IMG/VR virus record: IMGVR_UViG_3300028027_000143
Span: 1 to 33,679 of that record
DNA from: a virus
Strand: one strand, 5' to 3'
DNA: 33,679 bases
A model generated the notes under the pieces. That model had not been told where the DNA came from. It did no database searches and saw only the letters and a program-made list of their open reading frames with translations. Within the stretch, counting starts at the first letter, position 1. Every line of letters begins with the position of its first letter. The translations under genes were made by a program, and so were the position numbers. This document shows, piece after piece, positions 22,262 to 31,036 of this stretch.

Positions 22262-24374
22262 AAAGCTTCAGTTGAAAAGTGGCGTGAACAAAGAAAACAC
22301 TCGCTACTTTAGTGAGAATGGATGGTACGTTTCTGACAAGATGCGCTTTAGGCAGGGCAGCCCTGAAAAAATTGGCGGCTGGGTTCGTATTTCAAGCAAT
22401 ACATTCCAAGGTGTATGCCGTTCTTTGTGGAACTGGATCACCCTAGCGTCACTGAACCTGATCGGTGTTGGCACTAACTTAAAGTTCTACATTGCCAATG
22501 GCGGTGCGTACTACGATGTTACGCCTATCCGTGCGTCTGGGATTATCAACAACAACCCATTTGCGCTTACAGCGTCTACGACAGTCACAGTCACTGACAC
22601 AAACCATGGTTGCTACACGGGCGACTTTGTAACTTTTAGCGGAGCCGCAGACATTGGCGGCGGTGGCACAAACGTTACTGCGTCTGTCCTGAATCAGAAC
22701 TTCCAAGTTACTGTCATTGACGCAAACACTTACACAATCGTTATCTCAGCAACACCTAATGCTACTGCTATTGCTGGTTCACCCGGTGGTGGAGCTACGG
22801 TTACTGCGTCTTATGAGATTCATACTGGCCCGGCTTATGCTGTTGCGCTAACCGGCTGGGGCGGTGGCCCTTGGGGTTCTGGTACTTGGGGTTTTGGTAC
22901 GCCATCTGTTAACTCCATCCAGTTGTGGAGTCAGGCTAACTTTGGTGAAGACTTGATCTATGGCCCCAAAGGTGGCGGTATCTATTACTGGTCTGCCCAG
23001 ATTGGTGTGTCTAACTCAGCCACCACAATCACAATTGCATCTCCTGCGGTCTTTACTACCCAGACGGCCTTGCGTAACGGCACTGCTGTAATGCTCAACA
23101 CAACAGGCGCTTTGCCGACTGGCTTGGATGTCAGCACAGTCTATTATGTGGTTGGTGCAAGCGGTACAACTTGTAATCTGTCTTTGACTTTTGGTGGTGC
23201 GGCCATTAACACCAGCGGCACTCAGTCTGGAACGCAGAGCTTCTCTCCACGGGGTATTGATATTACCGACTTAGGTGGTGCATCTAACTGCCCAATCATT
23301 CAGAACTTTATCTTTGTATCTGACATCAGCCGGTTTGTATTTGCGTTTGGCTGTAATGAATTGGGAAGCACAACCCAAGACCCTATGCTTATCCGCTGGT
23401 CGGATCAGGAATCTGTTACTGACTGGACGCCCGCAGCTACCAATCAAGCCGGTAGTATCCGCTTGTCTCATGGCTCAGAGATTATTACTTGCATCCAAAC
23501 ACGCCAAGAGATCGTGGTGTTTACAGACTCTGCGTTGTATTCTCTCCAGTATCAAGGCCCGCCCGTGGTTTGGTCAACTCAGCTTTTGGGTGACAACATT
23601 TCTATTGCCGGTCAGAACGCAGTATCTGTTGCGTCCGGTGTGATCTACTGGATGGGCGTAGACAAGTTCTATAAATACGATGGCCGTGTTGGTACTTTGC
23701 GTTGCGACTTACGTCAGTTCATCTATCAAGACATTAACTTGTCTCAGTGGTCACAAGTATTCTCAGGAACTAACGAAGGCTTCAATGAAGTCTGGTGGTT
23801 CTACTGCTCTACTAACAGCAATACTATTGATAGATACGTTACATACAACTACCAAGAAGATGTGTGGGCATACGGCACAATGGCACGAACAGCATGGCTT
23901 GACTCTGGCCTGCGTGACTATCCTATTGCCGCTACATACAGCCATAACCTTGTAAACCATGAACAGGGTAACGATGACGTAGAAACCGATGTAAGACTTC
24001 CAATCGAGGCAGTCATCAGTTCTGCTGAATTTGACATTGATGACGGCGATCACTTTGGCTTTGTCTGGAGAATGCTGCCAGACATTACGTTCCGTGGCTC
24101 TGATACCGAGAACCCACAGGTTGTGATGACGCTCATCCCCATGCAGAACTCAGGCTCTGGCTACAACAACCCGATCTCTTTGGGTGGTAACTCGGACGCT
24201 ACAGTAACCCGTACATCTACAGCTGTGATTGAGCAGTTTACGGGGCAGGTGTACGTCAGGGTGCGTGGTCGTCAGATGATTTTGCAAGTGTCTTCTAATC
24301 AGATTGGATGCGCATGGCAGTTAGGTTCACCCCGTATTGACATCAAGCAAGATGGCCGCAGAGGTAACTCATGA
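22254..24374 (+). CDS. Tail nozzle / tail accessory protein (P22 gp10-like)
   Basis: The 706-residue protein resembles the P22 gp10 / T7 gp12 type of tail nozzle subunit. The start is ATG 22254, with GAGG ten bases upstream. Residues about 1-80 read KKLQLKSGVNKENTRYFSEN and GWYVSDKMRFRQGSPEKIGG, which is typical of these proteins. The beta-propeller part has FVFAFGCNELGSTTQDPMLI, RWSDQESVTDWTPAATNQAG, RLSHGSEIITCIQTRQEIVV and WMGVDKFYKYDGRVGTL. Two beta inserts of the kind 'T-x-x-H-G-x-x-T-G-D-x-V' (DTNHGCYTGDFVTFSGA) and 'L-P-T-G-L-D-x-x-T-V-Y-Y-V' split it, plus a WGSGTWG segment. Nozzle assignment is by pattern and position. Confidence 0.75.
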   Translation: MLKKLQLKSGVNKENTRYFSENGWYVSDKMRFRQGSPEKIGGWVRISSNTFQGVCRSLWNWITLASLNLIGVGTNLKFYIANGGAYYDVTPIRASGIINNNPFALTASTTVTVTDTNHGCYTGDFVTFSGAADIGGGGTNVTASVLNQNFQVTVIDANTYTIVISATPNATAIAGSPGGGATVTASYEIHTGPAYAVALTGWGGGPWGSGTWGFGTPSVNSIQLWSQANFGEDLIYGPKGGGIYYWSAQIGVSNSATTITIASPAVFTTQTALRNGTAVMLNTTGALPTGLDVSTVYYVVGASGTTCNLSLTFGGAAINTSGTQSGTQSFSPRGIDITDLGGASNCPIIQNFIFVSDISRFVFAFGCNELGSTTQDPMLIRWSDQESVTDWTPAATNQAGSIRLSHGSEIITCIQTRQEIVVFTDSALYSLQYQGPPVVWSTQLLGDNISIAGQNAVSVASGVIYWMGVDKFYKYDGRVGTLRCDLRQFIYQDINLSQWSQVFSGTNEGFNEVWWFYCSTNSNTIDRYVTYNYQEDVWAYGTMARTAWLDSGLRDYPIAATYSHNLVNHEQGNDDVETDVRLPIEAVISSAEFDIDDGDHFGFVWRMLPDITFRGSDTENPQVVMTLIPMQNSGSGYNNPISLGGNSDATVTRTSTAVIEQFTGQVYVRVRGRQMILQVSSNQIGCAWQLGSPRIDIKQDGRRGNS

Positions 24375-25036
24375 TTGTTACCTCCGTATATGAGCTTAAT
24401 CAGGTTGCCGCGCCCAACTTGCCGTTGGCTCCTGTCCAGTACAACGCTCAATACATAGATCAACTTAACAATGTCTTGCGTTTGTATTTCAACAGACTAG
24501 ATGCCATTCTTGCCCAGCTACGAACTAGCGATGATGTTGATCCCGCAAACATTAATTTTCCCAATGGTTTGTTCTTTAACACCGCAGACCAGACGTTGGC
24601 GGCTGTAGACACAGGCTATCCCATCACGTTTAACCAGACATACCTGAATAACTTTGTGGCACTACAGTCTGGCAGTACGTCAAAGATTGAAGTGACTGTT
24701 GGTGGCGTGTATAACTTTCAGTTGTCGGCCCAGTTAAAAAGCACCAATTCATCAGCCAAAGACGTACAAATTTGGATTAAGCGTGGGACAACAACAATTG
24801 GTTATTCATCTCATAGGTATACGGTTGAAGGCTCAGACAACCACATGAATGTTAACTGGATCTTTGACATTGATTTAGCGGCTAATGAATACATTGAGAT
24901 GTACTGGGGCGCAGATGATACAAACGTGACGATGGAGGCAATACCCGCATCTGCTCCATATCCTGCTGTTGCTTCAGCGGTAATGGCTGTAAACTTTGTT
25001 GCGCGGTTACCAGATCCACGCCCAACGCCTCCTTAA
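24371..25036 (+). CDS. Conserved phage virion protein, jelly-roll type
   Basis: The 221-residue protein begins MIVTSVYELNQVAAPNLPLA and has a helical N-terminal segment (QYIDQLNNVLRLYFNRLDAI) that could dock it on the virion. The C-terminal half is a beta jelly roll like those of TNF/C1q-like phage proteins (EVTVGGVYNFQLSAQLKSTN, KDVQIWIKRGTTTIGYSSHR, NVNWIFDIDLAANEYIEMYW). It ends in a Pro-rich tail. It overlaps the nozzle gene by ATGA. It is likely a tail or collar attachment protein that may bind sugars, but the function is inferred. Confidence 0.78.
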   Translation: MIVTSVYELNQVAAPNLPLAPVQYNAQYIDQLNNVLRLYFNRLDAILAQLRTSDDVDPANINFPNGLFFNTADQTLAAVDTGYPITFNQTYLNNFVALQSGSTSKIEVTVGGVYNFQLSAQLKSTNSSAKDVQIWIKRGTTTIGYSSHRYTVEGSDNHMNVNWIFDIDLAANEYIEMYWGADDTNVTMEAIPASAPYPAVASAVMAVNFVARLPDPRPTPP

Positions 25037-25045
25037 GGTTTAAAC
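25034..25045 (+). promoter_or_regulatory. Stop/RBS junction with GTTTAAAC spacer
   Basis: TAAGG (with the stop TAA at 25034-25036) runs directly into GTTTAAAC (25038-25045), which ends at the ATG at 25046. This is a third ribosome-site junction carrying the palindrome, shorter than the other two. Confidence 0.65.
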
Positions 25046-28000
25046 ATGGCTATTCAAAGAGATTTTTTGCAAAGCATATACGAAGACGCTGATAGTTTTG
25101 GTGAGGATGCTCTGTATCAAAACGAGATGTTGGCTAACATCATTAACCCGCCTATGCCGGTTGTTAAGCCTGCGCCACAGTTAATTGCACCAACGCCCCA
25201 GCCAGTCGCACCCGATGTTGTTCAGCAGCTCTTTGCATCCCAACCAGCTACCCCTGCTACCCTGCCAACGCCACCTACTGTTGATCCTGTAATGAAGGAT
25301 ATATTTGGTGAGTCAGACTTAGAAGTTACTAAATTTACGCAGCCTTCTAAGCAGCCAACTGTTGCTCCCGCAAGTCCTACTGTAGCGCCAACTACGCCTT
25401 CTCCTGCTGCACCTACTACGCCTATTGCACCAAAAGTTGATTACACAAGCGCATTAACCAAGCAAATTTTAGGTCAAGGTATTACTGACAAATGGTCTGG
25501 CGCAGGCCATGGCTCCGCAGAAGCTAACGCCGCAGACATGGCTAAGATTCTTGCTGGGATTGGGATTACCGATATCAAGCAGTTTGGCAAAGTACCTCGG
25601 TATGAACAAGCCGAAGTAAAAATGGGTTTTAACGGCCAGTTAGCTAACCAAGATGCTGATGGTAATTACTACATTACAGTACCCGGGGGTACTGATTCTG
25701 AAGGCAATCAAATAATGGTTCCTCAGTATCTTAATCAATCTCAGCTAAAACCTGTGTACGGCACGTACTCACAGCCAATGGGTATGGATGAGAATCCTCA
25801 ATTTGTACCAATTGACCCAACGTTAGTCATTGAAAAAGATGGCGTCCCAATGATTAAAACTGGCGAGACTTTTGGCAACAAAGCCACTGGTCAAGCAGTT
25901 CCCAATACATACACTGAACGCCAAACGGGTAACTTTTTTGGTGGAACTTATGAGGGTAAAGGCAACACCGGTTACGGTGTTCAGTTTGATGCGCAAGGCA
26001 ATCCGTACTTTTATACGCAAGGTGCGTCTAGTAGTGACATGGATAAAATTGCACCGCTGTTATCAATTGCTTCTTTTGTTCCCGGCTTAGCTCCTTTTGC
26101 TCAAGGTTTAAACGCTTTAATTGCAGTCAAGCAAGGAAATTTATTAGGAGCAGCGCTTAGCACTCTTGGTGCTGCTGGCGGGGCAGGGTTTACAGACTTT
26201 GCTGGAATCCCAATTGGTGATGCCAAAAACATTCTTGGCGGTATAAATGCGCTTCAAACAGGCAACGTTGCAGGACTTATTAACTCTGCGGCTGGGTATG
26301 CTGGGGCTAGTTTACCCTCTGAATTTGGCACTGGCGTAAAGGTACTTAACGCTGCAAATGCGTACTCCAAAGGAGACTATGCGGGGCTTCTTGATGCGGC
26401 TAGTTCATTGACGGGTAGTAGTGACGCAAAGCTTGCGGCATCTGCTCTTCGTCTTACCAACGCAGTTAATAGCGGTAATCCTGCGGCTCTTCTTAGCGCG
26501 GCTCAAGCCTTTGGCTCTATAGTTAATACAGCCTCCGCAGATCCAAAACTTGCATTAGGTTTTGGCCCCGGTGATATGGATGATTTTAATGCCAGCTTAA
26601 TCCCCGGCTATTTCCAACCGGGCGGTGAGGGCTACATCCCTCCAGAAGAAGAAGAAAATCCAACCACGGTTCAACAACAACCAGCTGGGTTGGATGATTT
26701 CCTTAGCCAGCTTGAACAGTTTAAACAGAGCGCAGTTACACCCGATGACATTCAAGAAATTATTAGCGGGCAAAACTTTGCCACACCTGAAGACATTCAG
26801 AATGCAATTAGCAACATCCCCGCTGGTTTAACAGAAGAAGACCTTGTTAAGAGTCTTGGCACAACCAAAGAAGACCTTCTTACGCAACTAGGTACTACAG
26901 AAGAAGAAATGCAGCAACGTATTGCTGATTTGGAATCTGAATTTGGCGGGCAACTTACTGGTGCTACTCAAGGTTTGGAGTCTAAGATTGCGGGAACTCA
27001 AGACAGCGTAGATGCGCTTGCTGAAAGCCTAGGAACTACCAAAGATGATTTGCTTAACGAGCTTGGTATTACCGAAGAAGGTTTACAGCAAAGGATTGCT
27101 GATCTTGAGTCTGAATTTGGTGGGCAGCTTACCGAGTCTACTAAAGGCTTAGAGTCCAAACTTGCTGAAACACAGACCGGTGTTGATGAACTTGCAGAAA
27201 GTCTTGGCACAACACGAGAAGACTTGCTTGACCAATTGGGTGTGACGGAAGACGAGATTAACCAGCGTATTGCCGATCTTGAGTCCGAGTTTGGTGGTAG
27301 TTTTAAAGACATTGAGAGTAGCCTTGGTAAAACGCGAGAAGAATTGCTGTCCGAATTTGGCGTTACAGAAGACGAAATTAACCAGCGCATTGCGGACTTA
27401 GAAGCTGAGTTTGGCGGTAACTTTGGTGATATTGAGAGCAGCCTTGAAAAAACAAGGGAAGATTTACTTGCTGAATTTGGGTTGTCGGAAGAAGAAATGC
27501 AGCAACGGATTGCAGATTTAGAAACTACGTTTGGCGGTAATCTGGAAGATATTGAAAGCAGTCTTGGCAAGACACGGGAAGAGCTACTAGCTGAGTTTGG
27601 CGTTACAGAAGACGAGATTAACCAAAGAATTGCAGACTTAGAAACTGAGTTTGGTGGTAATTTTGAAGATATTGAAGGTAGTCTTGAAAAGACAAGAGAA
27701 GAGCTACTAGCTGAGTTTGGTTTATCCGAAGAAGAGATGGCTCAACGAATTGCGGATTTGGAAACTGAGTTTGGTGGACAGCTTACATCTGGACTGGGCA
27801 AACAGTCTGCGGAGACTAAGGCGCTATTCCAGAACCTTTTGAACCAACAACAATCCCAAGCTGCTGCACTTGCTAAATCTCAAGCAGCCGCAGCCGCTAA
27901 AGCAAAAGCAGATGCAGTGGCAAGAGCGCAGTCTGAAGCAGCTTCCAGTAAAAACAACCAGCTGCAAGCGCTGTTGGCAATGATGAGTAGCAATAATGAA

Positions 28001-28093
28001 GTTGCTAAGATAAAATCCTACAAAGATCTTTTTGGGGAAGACTTGTTTGGGACGGATATTGATTTAACCCCCGTTGGCGGTGAAGCCGAATAA
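25046..28093 (+). CDS. Large internal-virion-type protein with coiled-coil repeats
   Basis: The 1015-residue protein has several zones. Residues 30-130 are Pro/Ala/Thr-rich linker. Residues 130-330 are a mixed region with GYGVQFDAQGNPYFYTQGAS. Residues 340-530 are Ala/Gly/Leu-rich with weak hydrophobic helices (IASFVPGLAPFAQGLNALIA, NLLGAALSTLGAAGGAGF), suggesting membrane insertion. Residues 603-911 carry seven units ending in Q-R-I-A-D-L-E-x-E-F-G-G. The tail is a Gln/Ala-rich helix and the acidic end DLFGTDIDLTPVGGEAE. There is no recognisable enzyme domain. Location after the tail genes and the amphipathic, repeated build suggest a protein ejected into the cell, but this is inference. Confidence 0.78.
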   Translation: MAIQRDFLQSIYEDADSFGEDALYQNEMLANIINPPMPVVKPAPQLIAPTPQPVAPDVVQQLFASQPATPATLPTPPTVDPVMKDIFGESDLEVTKFTQPSKQPTVAPASPTVAPTTPSPAAPTTPIAPKVDYTSALTKQILGQGITDKWSGAGHGSAEANAADMAKILAGIGITDIKQFGKVPRYEQAEVKMGFNGQLANQDADGNYYITVPGGTDSEGNQIMVPQYLNQSQLKPVYGTYSQPMGMDENPQFVPIDPTLVIEKDGVPMIKTGETFGNKATGQAVPNTYTERQTGNFFGGTYEGKGNTGYGVQFDAQGNPYFYTQGASSSDMDKIAPLLSIASFVPGLAPFAQGLNALIAVKQGNLLGAALSTLGAAGGAGFTDFAGIPIGDAKNILGGINALQTGNVAGLINSAAGYAGASLPSEFGTGVKVLNAANAYSKGDYAGLLDAASSLTGSSDAKLAASALRLTNAVNSGNPAALLSAAQAFGSIVNTASADPKLALGFGPGDMDDFNASLIPGYFQPGGEGYIPPEEEENPTTVQQQPAGLDDFLSQLEQFKQSAVTPDDIQEIISGQNFATPEDIQNAISNIPAGLTEEDLVKSLGTTKEDLLTQLGTTEEEMQQRIADLESEFGGQLTGATQGLESKIAGTQDSVDALAESLGTTKDDLLNELGITEEGLQQRIADLESEFGGQLTESTKGLESKLAETQTGVDELAESLGTTREDLLDQLGVTEDEINQRIADLESEFGGSFKDIESSLGKTREELLSEFGVTEDEINQRIADLEAEFGGNFGDIESSLEKTREDLLAEFGLSEEEMQQRIADLETTFGGNLEDIESSLGKTREELLAEFGVTEDEINQRIADLETEFGGNFEDIEGSLEKTREELLAEFGLSEEEMAQRIADLETEFGGQLTSGLGKQSAETKALFQNLLNQQQSQAAALAKSQAAAAAKAKADAVARAQSEAASSKNNQLQALLAMMSSNNEVAKIKSYKDLFGEDLFGTDIDLTPVGGEAE
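26852..27778 (+). repeat. Seven coding repeats of 58 or 40 residues
   Basis: The conserved end of each unit is Q-R-I-A-D-L-E-[SAT]-x-F-G-G. From the first arginine of that motif (26918) the steps are 58, 58, 40, 40, 40 and 40 residues, ending at 27746. The unit ends alternate between E-D-E-I-N-Q and E-E-E-M-x-Q in part of the array. Confidence 0.9.
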
Positions 28094-28104
28094 AGGAAAT
28101 AATT

Positions 28105-31023
28105 ATGGGATACTACGTCGGCCCTGATGAAGATGGCAACTACTCATACGTAGATGATGATGAGCCAACATATTCAAATCTTGATCCTTATGACATTCCT
28201 GTAACGCCATCTTTCCCCGGCATTACGGATTATGGCGGTGGCGATTACGGCGAATATTTAGTTGGTGATGGTGGCGCAGGGACTTCTTACACAGTAAACC
28301 CAGACGGCACAATTACCGTTAACAGCGGCACTGGTGGCTATACACCCCGTAGTGCAAGTGAGCCAAACTCTGGTATTACAGATGCCCTTAATAAACTGCT
28401 TGGCACAGCTTATAGCGGGAAACAATTAGCAGCATTAGCAGGTGTTTTTGGTGGCGGTGTTGCAGGTTTGACCGGTGCTTTGAACCCCAAAGCAAACAAA
28501 GTTGGCTACCAAGGTGGCATTCCTAAGTATGACGCAGTACGTAACATGGTCACTGCGCCAGATCCAAACCGTCGCCCCGGTTCTGGTGGCACTCGCTATG
28601 GTGGTGATGTATCTTTTGTGCCTAAAGGTTCTTCACCTATTGGTGGCGGTCTTGCTTCTTTAATAGGTGGTGGTCTTACTGGCGGTACTGCTCCAGTGGC
28701 TTCAGCTCCCGCAGCACCACAGATTCCTCAAAAACCGGTAGCACAAGACGATCCGTTTTATAAATCGCCTGAGTACAAAGCGTACTTAAATGATCCGTCA
28801 AATATGTATGCTACTGCCGATATGTACGACTCCCCGTACTTTGGGCGAATGAGTTCTGGGTCAGTGGGTGGTGCTATGGATAGGGCGTATGAGCAGTACA
28901 AAGGTATTGCGCCACAACAAAATATTGCAGCAATGTTTAATCGTTTAAATTCTGAGCCAATGAACGAGAATCAAACTTTTGCAAAAGGTGGTTCAACTGG
29001 TCGTTATTTACAAGGTGAAACTGACGGTATGGCCGACAAAATCCCCGCTCAAATTGGTGAAGACCAACCAGCCGCCCTTAGCCATGGTGAGTTTGTTGTT
29101 CCTGCGGATGTTGTTTCCCATCTAGGCAATGGTAATTCTGATGCCGGTGCTAAGAAACTGTACAGCATGATGGACAAGATCCGTCAGGCTCGTACCGGCA
29201 CAAAGAAGCAAGGCAAGAAAATCAACGCAGATAAGTTTATGCCCGGTGGTTTAGCTCAAGGTTATGCCAAAGGTGGATTAACTGACGACTACTTTAGTGT
29301 GCTTGAAGAGCGAGACTTGTCAAACCCAAGATACCGTGAGTACTTGGCAAAACAGCAAGGTCTTGAGGGGAGTCACCCAGAGATGTTTGCCGCACCCATT
29401 GCACGAGGCTTAGGTTCATTGGCTAAGACAGCAAGGGGCATGCTTGCACCGCCAAAACGGCCACAGGCATGGGTTGAAAACGGCCCAGTCCCCGGCTCTG
29501 TACTTCAAAATCCAATCGGCGCTCCAGTTCCAGAACTTACTGCCGCCGACCTTGAAAGATTCCTAAAAGCTGCACGTTCACCACAACACCTTGCAAAACA
29601 GCAAAAACATTTTTCAGATCGATTGCCCCAAATTGCTGAACGAAATCTTATGCAGAATTCCCCAAGGAATTTATACAACGCTTTTGTGGAAGCGCGGGAT
29701 ATTCGTGATTTGATGGATGAGCGTCAAAAATCTAGTGGAATGGCTGCTGGCGGTGCTGTTGCAAGTTTTGCCGCTGGTGGTACAACTCCTACAGCCGCTA
29801 CAGCCGCTTCTGCTGGCGTCACCGGTACAGAGCAAGCCCCATCAAGCTGGGCTGGCGACTACATTACCAACATGCTAGGTAAAGGTCAGGCTTTGGCTGA
29901 AGCCCCATATCAAGAATATGGTGGCCCATTAACAGCAGGCGCTTCTCCTTTGCAACAACAAGCGTTTGGTACTGCGGCTAACTTATCAGTTCCCGGTAGC
30001 GTAGGCACTGCCGCTCAAACTGCTGGAGATATCGCCAGTAAAGCGCAAGGCATGGCGTACACCCCTGCGCAGTTTACAAATCAGTTTAATGCGCCTACGG
30101 CTGGTACGGCTACCAACTTTACCAATCAATTCCAAGCCCCCAATCAGTATCAAAACACTGCGTTTACATCAGGCACATTTGGTGGAGATCAAGCCCAGCA
30201 GTACATGAATCCGTACTTGCAGACATCGCTTAACCCGCAGTTGGCTGAAGCACGTCGTCAAGCAGATATTACTGAGCAGCAAAACAAAGCTGCAATGACC
30301 AAGGCTGGTGCGTTTGGTGGTGGTCGTCAGGCTATCTTGACCGCAGAAGGTCAGCGTAACCTTGGCACTAACCTAGCCAACATCACTGGTAAGGGCTACG
30401 ACACTGCGTATCAAAACGCTATGGCTCAGTACAACGCTGACCAAGCCCGTAATATGCAGGCGCAACAAGCATCTGAGCAATCTAAACAGTTTGGCGCTCA
30501 GCAGGGCATGTCTGCGGCTCAGATGATGGCTCAGTATGGCATGTCTGCACAGCAAGCTCAGGAAGCTGCACGTCAGTTCCAACAACAGCAAGCCATGACT
30601 GGCGCTCAGTCTGCTGCTCAATTTGGTCAATCCGCACAAACAGCCGCAGAACAATCCAGACAGTTTGGTGCTACGCAAGGTTTGGCTGGTCTTAACACCG
30701 CTCTCCAAGCGGCTCAGACTCAAGGCAACTTGGGCATATCTAGCGGTGATCTTGGTTTGCGTCAGTTGCAACAACAGGTTGGATTAGGCGCTGTACAACG
30801 TGGTATTGAGTCTGAAGGCATCGCAGCTGATAAAGCAGCGTTTGAAGAAGCTAGGGCAAATCCTTATAAGATGCTTCAGTTCCAGCAGTCTTTGCTCCAA
30901 GGTTTGCCAATCACTGCAACAAACTACAACTTATCTCAGCCAAACTTTTTGGAGTCTGCCGCTGGTGGTGCAACAACTGTAGCAAAATTGCTTGATACGC
31001 TGGGCCTTGGCGTGAAATCGTAA
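28105..31023 (+). CDS. Large internal-virion-type protein with phage 'GETDG/SHGEFVVPADVV' module
   Basis: The 972-residue protein begins with an acidic Tyr/Gly/Asp-rich part (GYYVGPDEDGNYSYVDDDEP) and a Gly-rich linker. At residues 290-370 lies a module I know from many phage proteins: FAKGGSTGRYLQGETDGMAD, KIPAQIGEDQPAALSHGEFV, VPADVVSHLGNGNSDAGAKK and LYSMMDKIRQARTGTKKQGK. The second half is Gln/Ala-rich helix (MSAAQMMAQYGMSAQQAQEA) with the frequent phage motif EQQNKAAMTKAGAFGGGRQA. The end is hydrophobic (ATTVAKLLDTLGLGVKS). Membrane insertion or ejection is likely; enzymatic function is not visible. It has four [F/Y]-A-x-G-G motifs or close variants. Confidence 0.78.
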   Translation: MGYYVGPDEDGNYSYVDDDEPTYSNLDPYDIPVTPSFPGITDYGGGDYGEYLVGDGGAGTSYTVNPDGTITVNSGTGGYTPRSASEPNSGITDALNKLLGTAYSGKQLAALAGVFGGGVAGLTGALNPKANKVGYQGGIPKYDAVRNMVTAPDPNRRPGSGGTRYGGDVSFVPKGSSPIGGGLASLIGGGLTGGTAPVASAPAAPQIPQKPVAQDDPFYKSPEYKAYLNDPSNMYATADMYDSPYFGRMSSGSVGGAMDRAYEQYKGIAPQQNIAAMFNRLNSEPMNENQTFAKGGSTGRYLQGETDGMADKIPAQIGEDQPAALSHGEFVVPADVVSHLGNGNSDAGAKKLYSMMDKIRQARTGTKKQGKKINADKFMPGGLAQGYAKGGLTDDYFSVLEERDLSNPRYREYLAKQQGLEGSHPEMFAAPIARGLGSLAKTARGMLAPPKRPQAWVENGPVPGSVLQNPIGAPVPELTAADLERFLKAARSPQHLAKQQKHFSDRLPQIAERNLMQNSPRNLYNAFVEARDIRDLMDERQKSSGMAAGGAVASFAAGGTTPTAATAASAGVTGTEQAPSSWAGDYITNMLGKGQALAEAPYQEYGGPLTAGASPLQQQAFGTAANLSVPGSVGTAAQTAGDIASKAQGMAYTPAQFTNQFNAPTAGTATNFTNQFQAPNQYQNTAFTSGTFGGDQAQQYMNPYLQTSLNPQLAEARRQADITEQQNKAAMTKAGAFGGGRQAILTAEGQRNLGTNLANITGKGYDTAYQNAMAQYNADQARNMQAQQASEQSKQFGAQQGMSAAQMMAQYGMSAQQAQEAARQFQQQQAMTGAQSAAQFGQSAQTAAEQSRQFGATQGLAGLNTALQAAQTQGNLGISSGDLGLRQLQQQVGLGAVQRGIESEGIAADKAAFEEARANPYKMLQFQQSLLQGLPITATNYNLSQPNFLESAAGGATTVAKLLDTLGLGVKS

Positions 31024-31036
31024 AGAGGATATTTAA

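Noticed and set aside
26998-27570. Antisense open frame of 190 codons across the coiled-coil repeats
   Set aside because: It mirrors the repeat of the sense gene, is Ser/Leu/Pro-biased as expected for a reverse reading, and has no ribosome site.
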